From Chryseobacterium jejuense (GTDB taxonomy: Bacteria; Bacteroidota; Bacteroidia; Flavobacteriales; Weeksellaceae): a stretch of DNA of 64,000 bases. The position numbers and the translations under genes were made by a program. The stretch is taken from positions 62,001 through 126,000 of the forward strand of contig NZ_JAGIPR010000006.1 in assembly GCF_017877355.1 (NCBI RefSeq), given 5' to 3'. Positions 18,240 to 26,830 of the stretch are shown here, in pieces. The notes under the pieces were generated by a model. That model made no database searches, was not told the DNA's origin, and was given only the letters and a program-made list of their open reading frames with translations. Position 1 is the first letter of the stretch. Each line of letters opens with the position of its first letter.

Positions 18240-19163
18240 ATGCACCTACATATCAAACAAGCCAATATCGGATATAATAAAACATTAATTTCAAATGCTA
18301 ATGCAGAATTGAAGCTTGGTGATGTATGTTTACTGATTGGAAATAATGGAGTGGGAAAAACAACTTTAATCAAATCAATTCTTCATCAGACCCCTTTACT
18401 GGATGGAGAAATATTAATAAATGGTAAGAATGTAAAAAAGCTTTCTGTAAAAGAAATTGCAGAAAATATTGCTATTGTTTTTTCAAAATCGGTGATTCCG
18501 CAGCATTATACAGTGGAAGATCTTATCTCTTTAGGGAAATACATCTACTACCCTTTTTATTTTGAATTGAAGAAAGAAGATCGTGAAGAGGTGGCCAATA
18601 TCATTGAAGAGTTAGATCTGGGACAATACAAATACACACTTCTTAAGAATCTTTCGGATGGAAACCTTCAAAAAGCATTTATTGGCCGTGCTATTACCCA
18701 AAACTCCCCTGTTATTATTCTGGATGAACCAACTACCCATTTGGATGAAAAAAATAAGATCATTATTCTGAAAGCCCTGAGAAAGCTGGCTAAGGGACAA
18801 AACAAAATCATTCTGTTTTCTTCACACGACTGGCGTCTGGCCAAAGAATTTGCCGATAAAATATGGTACGTGAAAGACTCTCAGCTTTATACAGGAATTG
18901 TGGAAGATGTATTACTGCAACATGATGAACTTACCAACCCTTCATTATTTCAAATACACGAGAGTTTTATTCCGCCACACATCTCTGCACCACAGGTTCA
19001 GAAGGAAATGCTCTATTCTTTGCTTCAGAAAAACTTCTCGAAAGACCTTTCTTCTCTTAGTTTTGAATATCAGAACAGTTTTTGGGTGATTACTAATGAA
19101 TCCCAGAAACAACAATGCGAATCCTTCGAAGAAATCATAAATTTCATTGGAAACATTTACTAA
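18240..19163 (+). CDS. ABC transporter ATPase (FecE type)
   Basis: 307 residues from MHLHIKQANIGYN; an upstream start would add 28 unrelated residues and precede the likely promoter. Walker A GNNGVGKTT (34-42), signature LSDGNLQKA (138-146, where LSGGQ is usual), Walker B VIILDEPTTHLD (D162, E163) and H-loop H196. The C-terminal 85 residues after the ATPase core are unlike FecE and may be a regulatory tail. Its probable partner is the FecCD permease 1 kb upstream, for iron-chelate or cobalamin import. Confidence 0.88.
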   Translation: MHLHIKQANIGYNKTLISNANAELKLGDVCLLIGNNGVGKTTLIKSILHQTPLLDGEILINGKNVKKLSVKEIAENIAIVFSKSVIPQHYTVEDLISLGKYIYYPFYFELKKEDREEVANIIEELDLGQYKYTLLKNLSDGNLQKAFIGRAITQNSPVIILDEPTTHLDEKNKIIILKALRKLAKGQNKIILFSSHDWRLAKEFADKIWYVKDSQLYTGIVEDVLLQHDELTNPSLFQIHESFIPPHISAPQVQKEMLYSLLQKNFSKDLSSLSFEYQNSFWVITNESQKQQCESFEEIINFIGNIY

Positions 19164-19189
19164 TCAATAGTTTTCTTTGATTATTCCAC

Positions 19190-19209
19190 ATACTATGCAT
19201 GCATAGTAT
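19190..19209. promoter_or_regulatory. Palindromic operator 1 upstream of marR
   Basis: A perfect 20-bp palindrome with the core TATGCATGCATA, shared with the second palindrome. The centres are 83 bp apart, close to eight helical turns. Confidence 0.7.
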
Positions 19210-19270
19210 TATGCTAATCATACAATTTAAAACACTAACTATCAGATTATTAACAAAATTTAACGTTAAT

Positions 19271-19294
19271 AAATATTATGCATGCATAATATTT
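19271..19294. promoter_or_regulatory. Palindromic operator 2 overlapping the marR promoter
   Basis: A perfect 24-bp palindrome with the core TATGCATGCATA, two bases before the -7 element at 19297. Binding here would block RNA polymerase. Confidence 0.75.
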
Positions 19295-19296
19295 AC

Positions 19297-19304
19297 TAAA
19301 TTTG
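19297..19304 (+). promoter_or_regulatory. -7 element TAAATTTG of the marR-fad operon
   Basis: Exact TAnnTTTG match 22 bases before the ATG at 19326. This excludes the in-frame TTG at 19302, which overlaps the element. Confidence 0.6.
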
Positions 19305-19325
19305 GATAAAACCATTGGCGCAAAA

Positions 19326-19781
19326 ATGATGGATAATAATAAGGAAAAAATAGAAAACGTAGATTTAATTTTAAAACAGACCTGGCTGGCTGTTTCTAAA
19401 ATGTACACAGAATTGGCTCAGGAACACGATTCCACAGCAGTACAAGCCCTCACCCTTCTTAAAATTGATCCCAAAGAAGGTACGCGAAGTACAAATCTTG
19501 GACCTAAAATGGCCATAGAACCCACTTCCCTCACAAGAATCATTAAACTTCTGGAAGATAACGGATATATCTATAAGGAGAAAACCACCACTGATAAAAG
19601 AGAGGTGATTATCAAACTTACAGATAAAGGATTAAACTCCAGAAACATGTCCAAAGAAGTTGTTGTCAACTTTAATAAAAAGGTAATGGAAAAAATTAGC
19701 CCGGAAAAAATGGACACTTTTAAGGATGTGATGACTGAGATCATGAAAATAGCCAATGAGCTTTTAAACAACAGAAAGTAA
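19326..19781 (+). CDS. MarR-family transcriptional regulator of the beta-oxidation operon
   Basis: 151 residues. Winged helix-turn-helix: recognition region MAIEPTSLTRIIKLLEDNGYI and wing TTTDKREVIIKLTDKG, flanked by dimerisation helices. It is the first gene of an operon with fatty-acid oxidation genes; fadN-like starts 54 bases later with no promoter between. Two TATGCATGCATA palindromes upstream are the likely operators, so autorepression relieved by an acyl-CoA is the natural model; the ligand is inference. Confidence 0.88.
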   Translation: MMDNNKEKIENVDLILKQTWLAVSKMYTELAQEHDSTAVQALTLLKIDPKEGTRSTNLGPKMAIEPTSLTRIIKLLEDNGYIYKEKTTTDKREVIIKLTDKGLNSRNMSKEVVVNFNKKVMEKISPEKMDTFKDVMTEIMKIANELLNNRK

Positions 19782-19835
19782 ATTATAGTAAAACCGTATG
19801 GTTCGTATAACCTTATAAATAATAAAAAATTAGAT

Positions 19836-22229
19836 ATGAAAAGAAGAATCAAACATGTAACGGTTCTTGGTTCAGGAATTATGGGTAGCGGTATCGCAGC
19901 TCACTTCGCCAACATTGGTGTGGAAGTGTCACTTTTGGATATTGTTCCCTTTGAATTGACTGAAGCTGAACAGAAGAAAGGTTTGACCAAAGAAGATAAG
20001 GTAGTAAGAAACAGAATTGCTACTGAAAACTTCGAAAAACTTAAAAAAGCAAGTCCTGCACTTCTTTATTCACCAAAGTTCGCAGACAGAATCAAAGTAG
20101 GAAACTTTGACGATGATTTACCAAAAATTAAAAATACTGACTGGATTATTGAAGTAGTTGTTGAAAGACTTGATATCAAAAAGTCTGTATACGAAAAAAT
20201 AGAACAGTTCAGAAAACCGGGAACATTAATTTCTTCCAATACTTCTGGGATTCCAATTCACTTTTTAACAGAAGGAAGAAGCGAAGATTTCAAAAAATAC
20301 TTTGCAGGAACTCACTTCTTCAACCCGGTAAGATATCTGCCTCTTCTTGAGATTATTCCAACAAATGATACAGATCCGGAAATCATTGATTTCTACATGA
20401 ATTATGGAGCTAAATTCCTAGGTAAAACTACCGTTTTAGCAAAAGATACTCCTGCTTTCATCGCAAACAGAATTGGGGTATTCTCTATGATGGATCTTCT
20501 TCACAATGTACAGAAATTAGGACTTACCGTTTCTGACGTTGATAAATTAACAGGTCCTGTAATCGGACGTCCAAAATCGGCTACTTTCAGAACAGCTGAC
20601 GTTGTAGGTCTTGATACATTAGTAATGGTAGCCAACGGTGTTCGTCAAAGCGGTGCTGAAGCCAATGACTTTAACGATGTATTTGCTCTTCCTGCCTATA
20701 TCCAGAAAATGATGGATAATAAATGGTTAGGCTCAAAAACTGAGCAGGGATTCTATAAAAAAGTGAAAAACGCAGAGGGTAAATCTGAAATTCACGGATT
20801 GAATCTTGATACTTTGGAATATGAACTTCAAGGAAAATCTTCATTCCCTACTTTAGAATTAACAAAATCCATTGATAAGCCAATCGACAGATTCAAGGTA
20901 TTAATTGGTGGTAAAGATAAAGCTGGTGAACTATACAGAAAGTCATTAGGAGCATTATTCGCTTATGTTTCTCATAAAGTTCCGGAAATTTCTGACGAAG
21001 TTTACAAAATCGACGACGCTATGAGAGCTGGTTTCGGATGGGAAAACGGTCCATTTGAAATCTGGGATGCCGTAGGTGTTCAGAAAGGTATTGAATTAGC
21101 TAAAGATGCCGGCTACGAAGTTTCTGAATGGGTTAAAAATGTAGAAACATTCTACAAAGTTAATGATGAAGGTCAAAGCATTTATGTGGATAAAAATTCA
21201 GGAGCATACAACAAGATCCCTGGACAGGATGCTTTCATTATCCTTGATAACATCAGAAAAAACAAAACACTTTGGAGTAATTCAGGTGCTGCTATTTTAG
21301 ATTTAGGTGATGGTATCATCAACTTCGAGATCCGTTCCAAAATGAATTCTCTTGGAGGCGAAGTTTTAGATGGACTAAACAGAGCTATTGATTTAGCTGA
21401 AAAAGAATACGACGGATTAGTAGTAGGAAACCAAGGGGCAAATTTCTCTGTAGGAGCTAACCTTGCAATGATCCTTATGATGGCTATTGAGCAGGATTGG
21501 GATGATTTGAATATGGCTATTGCTTACTTCCAGAAATCGATGATGAGAGTACGCTACTCCTCTATTCCTGTTGTAGTTGCTCCTCACGGAATGACTTTAG
21601 GAGGTGGATGTGAAATGACAATGCACGCAGACAGAGTGGTTGCAGCAGCAGAAACATACATTGGACTGGTTGAAACCGGAGTGGGTGTAATTCCTGGTGG
21701 TGGTGGTACTAAAGAACTTACTTTAAGAACTTCCAGAGAATTCCACAGTGATGATGTGAAGAATAACAGACTTCGTGATGCTTTCATGAACATTGCTATG
21801 GGTAAAGTAGCTACATCAGCTTATGAAGCTTACGATATGGGAATTCTTGAAAAAGGTAAAGACATCGTTTCTGTAAGCAAAAACAGACAGATTGCAGAAG
21901 CTAAAAAAGTAGCAAAACTATTAGCGGAACAAGGTTATACTCAACCTATCGAGCAAAAAGTAAAAGTTCTTGGTAAAGATGCCCTTGGGATGTTCTACGT
22001 AGGAACAGACCAGATGTTAACAGGAAACTTCATTTCCGCCCACGATAAGAAAATTGCCGATAAACTAGCTAACGTAATGGTAGGTGGAAACTTATCTGAA
22101 CCAACAGTGGTTACTGAGCAATATCTATTGAATCTTGAAAGAGAAACGTTCCTTCAGCTTTGTGGTGAAAGAAAAACTTTGGAGAGAATTCAGTATATGT
22201 TACAGAACGGAAAACCATTGAGAAACTAA
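19836..22229 (+). CDS. 3-hydroxyacyl-CoA dehydrogenase / enoyl-CoA hydratase fusion (FadN-like)
   Basis: 797 residues. The NAD-binding dehydrogenase comes first (VLGSGIMGSGIAAHFAN, residues 10-26; AGTHFFNPVRYLPLLEI), then the enoyl-CoA hydratase-like domain in the last third (PHGMTLGGGCEMTMHADRVVAA and GVGVIPGGGGTKEL). This order is the reverse of E. coli FadB and matches FadN-type proteins. It catalyses the two middle steps of fatty-acid beta-oxidation. The thiolase and acyl-CoA dehydrogenase of the cycle follow, with two inserted genes between them. Confidence 0.92.
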   Translation: MKRRIKHVTVLGSGIMGSGIAAHFANIGVEVSLLDIVPFELTEAEQKKGLTKEDKVVRNRIATENFEKLKKASPALLYSPKFADRIKVGNFDDDLPKIKNTDWIIEVVVERLDIKKSVYEKIEQFRKPGTLISSNTSGIPIHFLTEGRSEDFKKYFAGTHFFNPVRYLPLLEIIPTNDTDPEIIDFYMNYGAKFLGKTTVLAKDTPAFIANRIGVFSMMDLLHNVQKLGLTVSDVDKLTGPVIGRPKSATFRTADVVGLDTLVMVANGVRQSGAEANDFNDVFALPAYIQKMMDNKWLGSKTEQGFYKKVKNAEGKSEIHGLNLDTLEYELQGKSSFPTLELTKSIDKPIDRFKVLIGGKDKAGELYRKSLGALFAYVSHKVPEISDEVYKIDDAMRAGFGWENGPFEIWDAVGVQKGIELAKDAGYEVSEWVKNVETFYKVNDEGQSIYVDKNSGAYNKIPGQDAFIILDNIRKNKTLWSNSGAAILDLGDGIINFEIRSKMNSLGGEVLDGLNRAIDLAEKEYDGLVVGNQGANFSVGANLAMILMMAIEQDWDDLNMAIAYFQKSMMRVRYSSIPVVVAPHGMTLGGGCEMTMHADRVVAAAETYIGLVETGVGVIPGGGGTKELTLRTSREFHSDDVKNNRLRDAFMNIAMGKVATSAYEAYDMGILEKGKDIVSVSKNRQIAEAKKVAKLLAEQGYTQPIEQKVKVLGKDALGMFYVGTDQMLTGNFISAHDKKIADKLANVMVGGNLSEPTVVTEQYLLNLERETFLQLCGERKTLERIQYMLQNGKPLRN

Positions 22230-22232
22230 CGG

Positions 22233-22799
22233 GGAGCTCCGTAGGAGCGAACTGTTAATAGAAACGAATAATATAAAAAATCAGAGCCTCGTAGAGGCGA
22301 CCTGTTAGTTTTATGGCCAATACCTATACACAGATTTATATTCAAATTGTTTTCGCAGTAAAAGGAAGACAAAATCTGATTTCAAAAGAAAACAGAGAAG
22401 AATTACATAAATTGATTACAGGTATAGTCGCTAACAGAAATCAAAAATTATTCGCAGTTTTTGCAATGCCTGACCACGTTCATATCCTTATAAGTATGAA
22501 TCCAACATTGTCAGTTTCAGATTTAGTAAGAGATATTAAAGCAGGTTCTTCAAAATTCATCAATGAAAAAGGATGGACAAATGGAAAGTTCAATTGGCAG
22601 GAAGGATACGGAGCTTTCTCTTATTCTAAAAGCAATGTTGATGCGGTTGTAAAATATATTTTAAACCAGGAAGAACATCATAAAAAGAAAACTTTTAGAG
22701 AAGAATATCTGGATTTTATGTCAAAGTTTGAAATTGAATATGATTCAAAATATTTATTTGAATGGATTGAGAACTAACAGGTCGCTCCTACGGAGCTCC
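22233..22799 (+). mobile_element. REP-associated transposase element with terminal inverted repeats
   Basis: The left arm 22233-22257 and right arm 22775-22799 are inverted copies, 24 of 25 bases matching. Each contains a small hairpin (GCTCC/GGAGC type). A third related copy lies at 22284-22306 (GCCTC-GTA-GAGGC hairpin, then GACCTGTTA). The transposase stop codon is inside the right arm. The element sits between two genes of the fatty-acid oxidation operon. Confidence 0.85.
22313..22777 (+). CDS. REP-associated tyrosine transposase (Y1/HUH, IS200-like)
   Basis: 154 residues. The HUH motif is in MPDHVHIL (H55, H57) and the catalytic tyrosine is probably Y115 in VVKYILNQEEHH. It belongs to the Y1_Tnp family that nicks single-stranded hairpins; RAYT members act on REP hairpins rather than moving as classical IS. 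It appears intact. Same orientation as the operon, so it is probably transcribed with it. Confidence 0.9.
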   Translation: MANTYTQIYIQIVFAVKGRQNLISKENREELHKLITGIVANRNQKLFAVFAMPDHVHILISMNPTLSVSDLVRDIKAGSSKFINEKGWTNGKFNWQEGYGAFSYSKSNVDAVVKYILNQEEHHKKKTFREEYLDFMSKFEIEYDSKYLFEWIEN

Positions 22800-22882
22800 A
22801 CAAATTGCAAAACAATAGATCTATGAACAGTTTACCGCTATGAGGCAAAATCTTTCAAAAACAATTTAATTAAACAAAAAAA

Positions 22883-24061
22883 ATGAAAACAGCATATATT
22901 GTAAAAGGATTCAGATCAGCAGTAGGAAAAGCACCCAAAGGTTCCTTACGCTTTACACGTCCTGACGTAATGGCAGCTACCGTTATTGAAAAATTAATGG
23001 CTGAGCTACCGCAATTAGATAAAAACAGAATTGATGACCTTATTGTAGGAAATGCAATGCCTGAGGCAGAGCAAGGATTAAACGTAGCCCGTTTGATTTC
23101 CTTAATGGGTTTAAATACAGATAAAGTTCCGGGAGTAACCGTAAACAGATACTGTGCATCAGGAAGTGAAGCCATTGCGATTGCTTCTGCAAAAATTCAG
23201 GCTGGAATGGCAGATTGCATCATCGCTGGAGGTACAGAATCTATGTCTTATATTCCAATGGGTGGTTATAAGCCTGTTCCGGAAACGGAGATTGCAAAAA
23301 CAAACCCTGATTATTATTGGGGAATGGGTTACACTGCTGAAGAAGTAGCAAAACAATACAATATTACCAGAGAAGAACAAGATCAGTTTGCTTTTGAATC
23401 TCACATGAAAGCTTTAAAAGCAAATCAGGAAGGGAAATTTGCTAACCAAATTGTTCCGATCCCTGTAGAATATAACTTTTTAGATGAAAATCAGAAGCTT
23501 CAGACTAAGAAATTTGATTTCTCTGTAGATGAAGGTCCAAGAGCAGATACTTCTCTTGCTGGTTTGGCTAAACTTAGACCTGTTTTCGCTAACGGAGGAA
23601 GCGTAACTGCCGGAAACTCTTCTCAGATGAGTGATGGTGCTGCTTTTGTGGTAGTAATGAGCGAGGAAATGGTAAAAGAATTAGGTCTTGAGCCAGAAGC
23701 AAGGTTAGCAGCGTACGCAGCGGCTGGTCTTGAACCAAGAATTATGGGAATGGGACCAGTGTATGCTATTCCAAAAGCTTTGAAACAAGCAGGTCTTGAA
23801 TTAAAAGATATCGACTTGATCGAATTAAACGAAGCATTCGCATCACAATCAGTTGCAATTAAGAAAGAATTAGGATTAAATCCTGATATCTTAAACGTAA
23901 ACGGAGGAGCAATCGCTTTAGGGCACCCACTAGGATGTACCGGAACAAAATTAACCGTTCAACTTCTAGACGAAATGAGAAGACGTGGTAACAAATATGG
24001 AATGGTTTCTATGTGTGTGGGAACCGGACAAGGAGCAGCAAGTATTTTTGAACTACTTTAA
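22883..24061 (+). CDS. Acetyl-CoA C-acyltransferase (3-ketoacyl-CoA thiolase)
   Basis: 392 residues. Catalytic residues C91 (NRYCASGSEA), H348 (GHPLGCTG) and C378 (SMCVGTGQG) are all present. It cleaves 3-ketoacyl-CoA in the last step of beta-oxidation. Its position after the FadN-like gene and before the acyl-CoA dehydrogenase supports a degradative role, in contrast to the AtoB-like thiolase at 62 kb. Confidence 0.93.
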   Translation: MKTAYIVKGFRSAVGKAPKGSLRFTRPDVMAATVIEKLMAELPQLDKNRIDDLIVGNAMPEAEQGLNVARLISLMGLNTDKVPGVTVNRYCASGSEAIAIASAKIQAGMADCIIAGGTESMSYIPMGGYKPVPETEIAKTNPDYYWGMGYTAEEVAKQYNITREEQDQFAFESHMKALKANQEGKFANQIVPIPVEYNFLDENQKLQTKKFDFSVDEGPRADTSLAGLAKLRPVFANGGSVTAGNSSQMSDGAAFVVVMSEEMVKELGLEPEARLAAYAAAGLEPRIMGMGPVYAIPKALKQAGLELKDIDLIELNEAFASQSVAIKKELGLNPDILNVNGGAIALGHPLGCTGTKLTVQLLDEMRRRGNKYGMVSMCVGTGQGAASIFELL

Positions 24062-24078
24062 TTAATTATAAATTTTAG

Positions 24079-24435
24079 ATGAGTTTCAAGGAAGACAATC
24101 TGATTCAAACCAAAACATTTGAATTTGCTTTAAGAATAATAAAATTTTATACTGAGTGTAAATCTCAAAACGAATTTATTTTATCAAAACAAATTCTTCG
24201 TTCTGGAACTTCTATTGGAGCAAATGTAGAAGAAGCTATTGCAGCTCAATCTAAAAAAGATTTTATATCAAAACTTTCTATTGCAAATAAAGAAGCGAGA
24301 GAAACAAGGTATTGGCTGAAGCTGTATCATTCTTCGAACCTTGTTCAAATTGAAATCGATACTTATTTAAAAGATATAGAAATGATTATTAATATTTTGA
24401 CTAAAATCATTAAAACGTCATCTGAAAATTTATAA
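24079..24435 (+). CDS. Four-helix-bundle protein (S23 / 23S rRNA intervening-sequence family)
   Basis: 118 residues, all-helical. The family signature region SKQILRSGTSIGANVEEAIAAQSKKDFISKLSIANKEARETRYWLKL is clear. Homologues are encoded in 23S rRNA intervening sequences but also stand alone in Bacteroidota; their function is unknown. It lies 17 bases after the thiolase in the operon, an unexpected place for it. Confidence 0.88.
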   Translation: MSFKEDNLIQTKTFEFALRIIKFYTECKSQNEFILSKQILRSGTSIGANVEEAIAAQSKKDFISKLSIANKEARETRYWLKLYHSSNLVQIEIDTYLKDIEMIINILTKIIKTSSENL

Positions 24436-24485
24436 CGACAAAATCTAATTTAAAATTTATAATCTAAAATTTAAAATAATAACAA

Positions 24486-26264
24486 ATGAGCAACATAGTT
24501 AAAGGCGGGGAATTCTTAATTAAACAAATTCCTGCAAACGAAATTTTCAGTATTGAAGAACTGAATGAAGAACAAAAAATGCTTCGCGATTCTGCGAAGG
24601 AATTCATAGATAGAGAGGTTGTCCCTCAAAGAGAGCGCTTTGAAAAGAAAGATTATGCATTTACTGAAGAAACAATGCGTAAGCTTGGAGATATGGGAAT
24701 GTTGGGAATTGCAGTTCCTGAAGAGTACGGAGGTCTTGGAATGGGCTTTGTAACAACGATGTTAGCTTGTGATTACCTTTCGGGAACTACGGGTTCATTG
24801 GCTACTGCATATGGAGCACATACAGGAATCGGAACTTTACCAATTGTTCTTTATGGAACTGAAGAGCAAAAGAAAAAATACCTTCCGGACTTAGCAACAG
24901 GAACAAAATTCGGAGCTTACTGCTTAACGGAGCCGGATGCAGGTTCTGACGCCAACTCAGGAAAAACAAGAGCTAAACTTTCCGAAGACGGAAAACATTA
25001 TATCATCAATGGTCAGAAAATGTGGATTTCTAATGCAGGATTTGCAGATACATTCACTTTATTTGCTAAAATTGATGATGATAAAAACATCACTGGTTTT
25101 GTCATCAACCGTTCTGAACTGGAAAACCCTGAAAGCTTAACTTTCGGTGAAGAAGAGCACAAATTAGGTATTCGTGCCTCTTCTACCCGTCAGGTTTTCT
25201 TCAATGATATGAAGATTCCTGTAGAGAACCTTTTAGGAGAAAGAAACAATGGTTTCAAAATCGCTTTAAATGCATTGAACGTGGGTCGTATCAAATTAGC
25301 GGCGGCTTGTTTAGATGCACAAAGAAGAATCTTAAACCACTCTATTCAGTATTCTAACGAAAGAAAGCAGTTTGGAGTTTCCATCGCTACTTTCGGAGCC
25401 ATCAGAAAGAAGCTTGCTGAAATGGCAACAGGTATTTTCGTAAGTGAGGCAGGTTCTTACAGAGCAGCGAAAAATGTTCAGGATAAAATTGACGAATTGG
25501 TAGCGGGTGGAATGGATCACCAAGCTGCAGAGCTTAAAGGTGTTGAAGAATTTGCTGTAGAATGTTCAATCCTTAAAGTATTCGTTTCTGATCTTGCACA
25601 ACACACTGCTGATGAAGGAATCCAGGTATACGGAGGTATGGGATTCTCTGAAGATACTCCAATGGAAGCTGCTTGGAGAGATTCAAGAATTTCAAGAATC
25701 TATGAAGGGACGAACGAAATCAACAGATTACTAGCAGTAGGAATGCTTATTAAGAGAGCAATGAAAGGTGAATTAGACCTTTTATCTCCTGCCATGGCAA
25801 TCAGCAAAGAATTAATGGGTATTCCTTCATTCGAAGCTCCTGATTATTCAGAATTTATGAGCGAAGAAAAAGCAATTATCGCTAACCTTAAGAAAGTATT
25901 CCTTATGGTTTCCGGAGCAGCTCTTCAAAAATATATGACGGAAATTGAAAAACAACAACACTTATTATTAAATGCTTCTGAAATCCTTAACCAGATTTAT
26001 ATGGCAGAATCTGCTGTATTAAGAGCAGAGAAACACTTCTCTTCTGATTCTGTAGAAGCGGCTATGGCTCAATTGAACCTTTATAAAGCTGTTGAGAAAA
26101 TCACCGTTGCAGCTAAAGAAGGAATTATTTCTTTCGCTGAAGGAGATGAGCAGAGAATGATGCTTTCTGGATTAAGAAGATTCACTAAATATACTAATCA
26201 TCCTAATGTAGTGGCATTAACTGAAAAAGTGGCTGCTCACTATATTGAAAAAGGAACTTATTAG
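24486..26264 (+). CDS. Acyl-CoA dehydrogenase
   Basis: 592 residues, longer than the usual 380 because of a C-terminal helical extension (from about 425), as in VLCAD/FadE-like bacterial forms. Visible: YCLTEPDAGSDANS (FAD/substrate), GRIKLAAACLDAQRRIL, QVYGGMGFSEDTPMEAAWRDSRISRIYEGTNEINR with catalytic E407. It starts the beta-oxidation cycle by FAD-dependent desaturation. It is the last gene of the operon and is followed by a terminator. Confidence 0.93.
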   Translation: MSNIVKGGEFLIKQIPANEIFSIEELNEEQKMLRDSAKEFIDREVVPQRERFEKKDYAFTEETMRKLGDMGMLGIAVPEEYGGLGMGFVTTMLACDYLSGTTGSLATAYGAHTGIGTLPIVLYGTEEQKKKYLPDLATGTKFGAYCLTEPDAGSDANSGKTRAKLSEDGKHYIINGQKMWISNAGFADTFTLFAKIDDDKNITGFVINRSELENPESLTFGEEEHKLGIRASSTRQVFFNDMKIPVENLLGERNNGFKIALNALNVGRIKLAAACLDAQRRILNHSIQYSNERKQFGVSIATFGAIRKKLAEMATGIFVSEAGSYRAAKNVQDKIDELVAGGMDHQAAELKGVEEFAVECSILKVFVSDLAQHTADEGIQVYGGMGFSEDTPMEAAWRDSRISRIYEGTNEINRLLAVGMLIKRAMKGELDLLSPAMAISKELMGIPSFEAPDYSEFMSEEKAIIANLKKVFLMVSGAALQKYMTEIEKQQHLLLNASEILNQIYMAESAVLRAEKHFSSDSVEAAMAQLNLYKAVEKITVAAKEGIISFAEGDEQRMMLSGLRRFTKYTNHPNVVALTEKVAAHYIEKGTY

Positions 26265-26288
26265 TCTTTATAACATAAATTTGATTTC

Positions 26289-26316
26289 AAAACGTCCCAT
26301 TTGGGGCGTTTTTTTA
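26289..26316 (+). terminator. Terminator of the beta-oxidation operon
   Basis: AAAACGTCCC/GGGGCGTTTT stem (one wobble) with a 4-nt loop and a T7 tail, 24 bases after the stop codon. Confidence 0.85.
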
Positions 26317-26413
26317 TTGAATTTTTACTATTGAAATCTTAAAGAATTTCAGATTTCAATATTTTTTCTTAATTTTATTATAGCTAAAACCATTTAACTC
26401 AAAATACAAACTT

Positions 26414-26749
26414 ATGGGAAAATTTATTATTTCTAAAAGAGCCAATGGCGATTTTCAATTCAATCTTAAAGCCGGAAACGGTCAGGTTATCTTAACAAGC
26501 CAGGGATACAGTACAAAACCATCCTGTGAAAATGGGATCAATTCTGTAAAGACCAATTCACAGGAAGATGCCAAATTTGAAAGGAATACGGCCAGAGATG
26601 GCAGATGTTATTTTAGCCTTAAAGCCGGGAATGGACAAATCATTGGAACCAGCCAGATGTATGAAACAGATAACGGAATGGAAAACGGAATAGAATCAGT
26701 AAAAAACAATGCTCCCAATGCCTCCATAGAGGATGAAATAATTTTGTAG
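26414..26749 (+). CDS. YegP family protein (two DUF1508 repeats)
   Basis: 111 residues made of two tandem copies of the DUF1508 motif: FNLKAGNGQVILTSQGYSTK near 16-35 and FSLKAGNGQIIGTSQMYET near 65-83, each followed by xxGIxSVK. It is a small cytoplasmic beta-rich protein of uncertain function. Monocistronic. Confidence 0.9.
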   Translation: MGKFIISKRANGDFQFNLKAGNGQVILTSQGYSTKPSCENGINSVKTNSQEDAKFERNTARDGRCYFSLKAGNGQIIGTSQMYETDNGMENGIESVKNNAPNASIEDEIIL

Positions 26750-26771
26750 AATAATCATAAATATTCTCTAA

Positions 26772-26802
26772 AAAAAATGCTTTATTTTTTAAGGCATTTT
26801 TT
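26772..26802 (+). terminator. Terminator after the yegP-like gene
   Basis: AAAAAATGCTTT pairs with AAGGCATTTTTT (one wobble) around an 8-nt loop. Its tail abuts the promoter of the next gene. Confidence 0.7.
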
Positions 26803-26809
26803 ATTTTTG
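26802..26809 (+). promoter_or_regulatory. -7 element TATTTTTG
   Basis: Exact TAnnTTTG, 21 bases before the ATG at 26831. It rules out the in-frame ATG at 26777, which lies inside the terminator. Confidence 0.55.
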
Positions 26810-26830
26810 TACTCTATTTTCATAGAAAAA

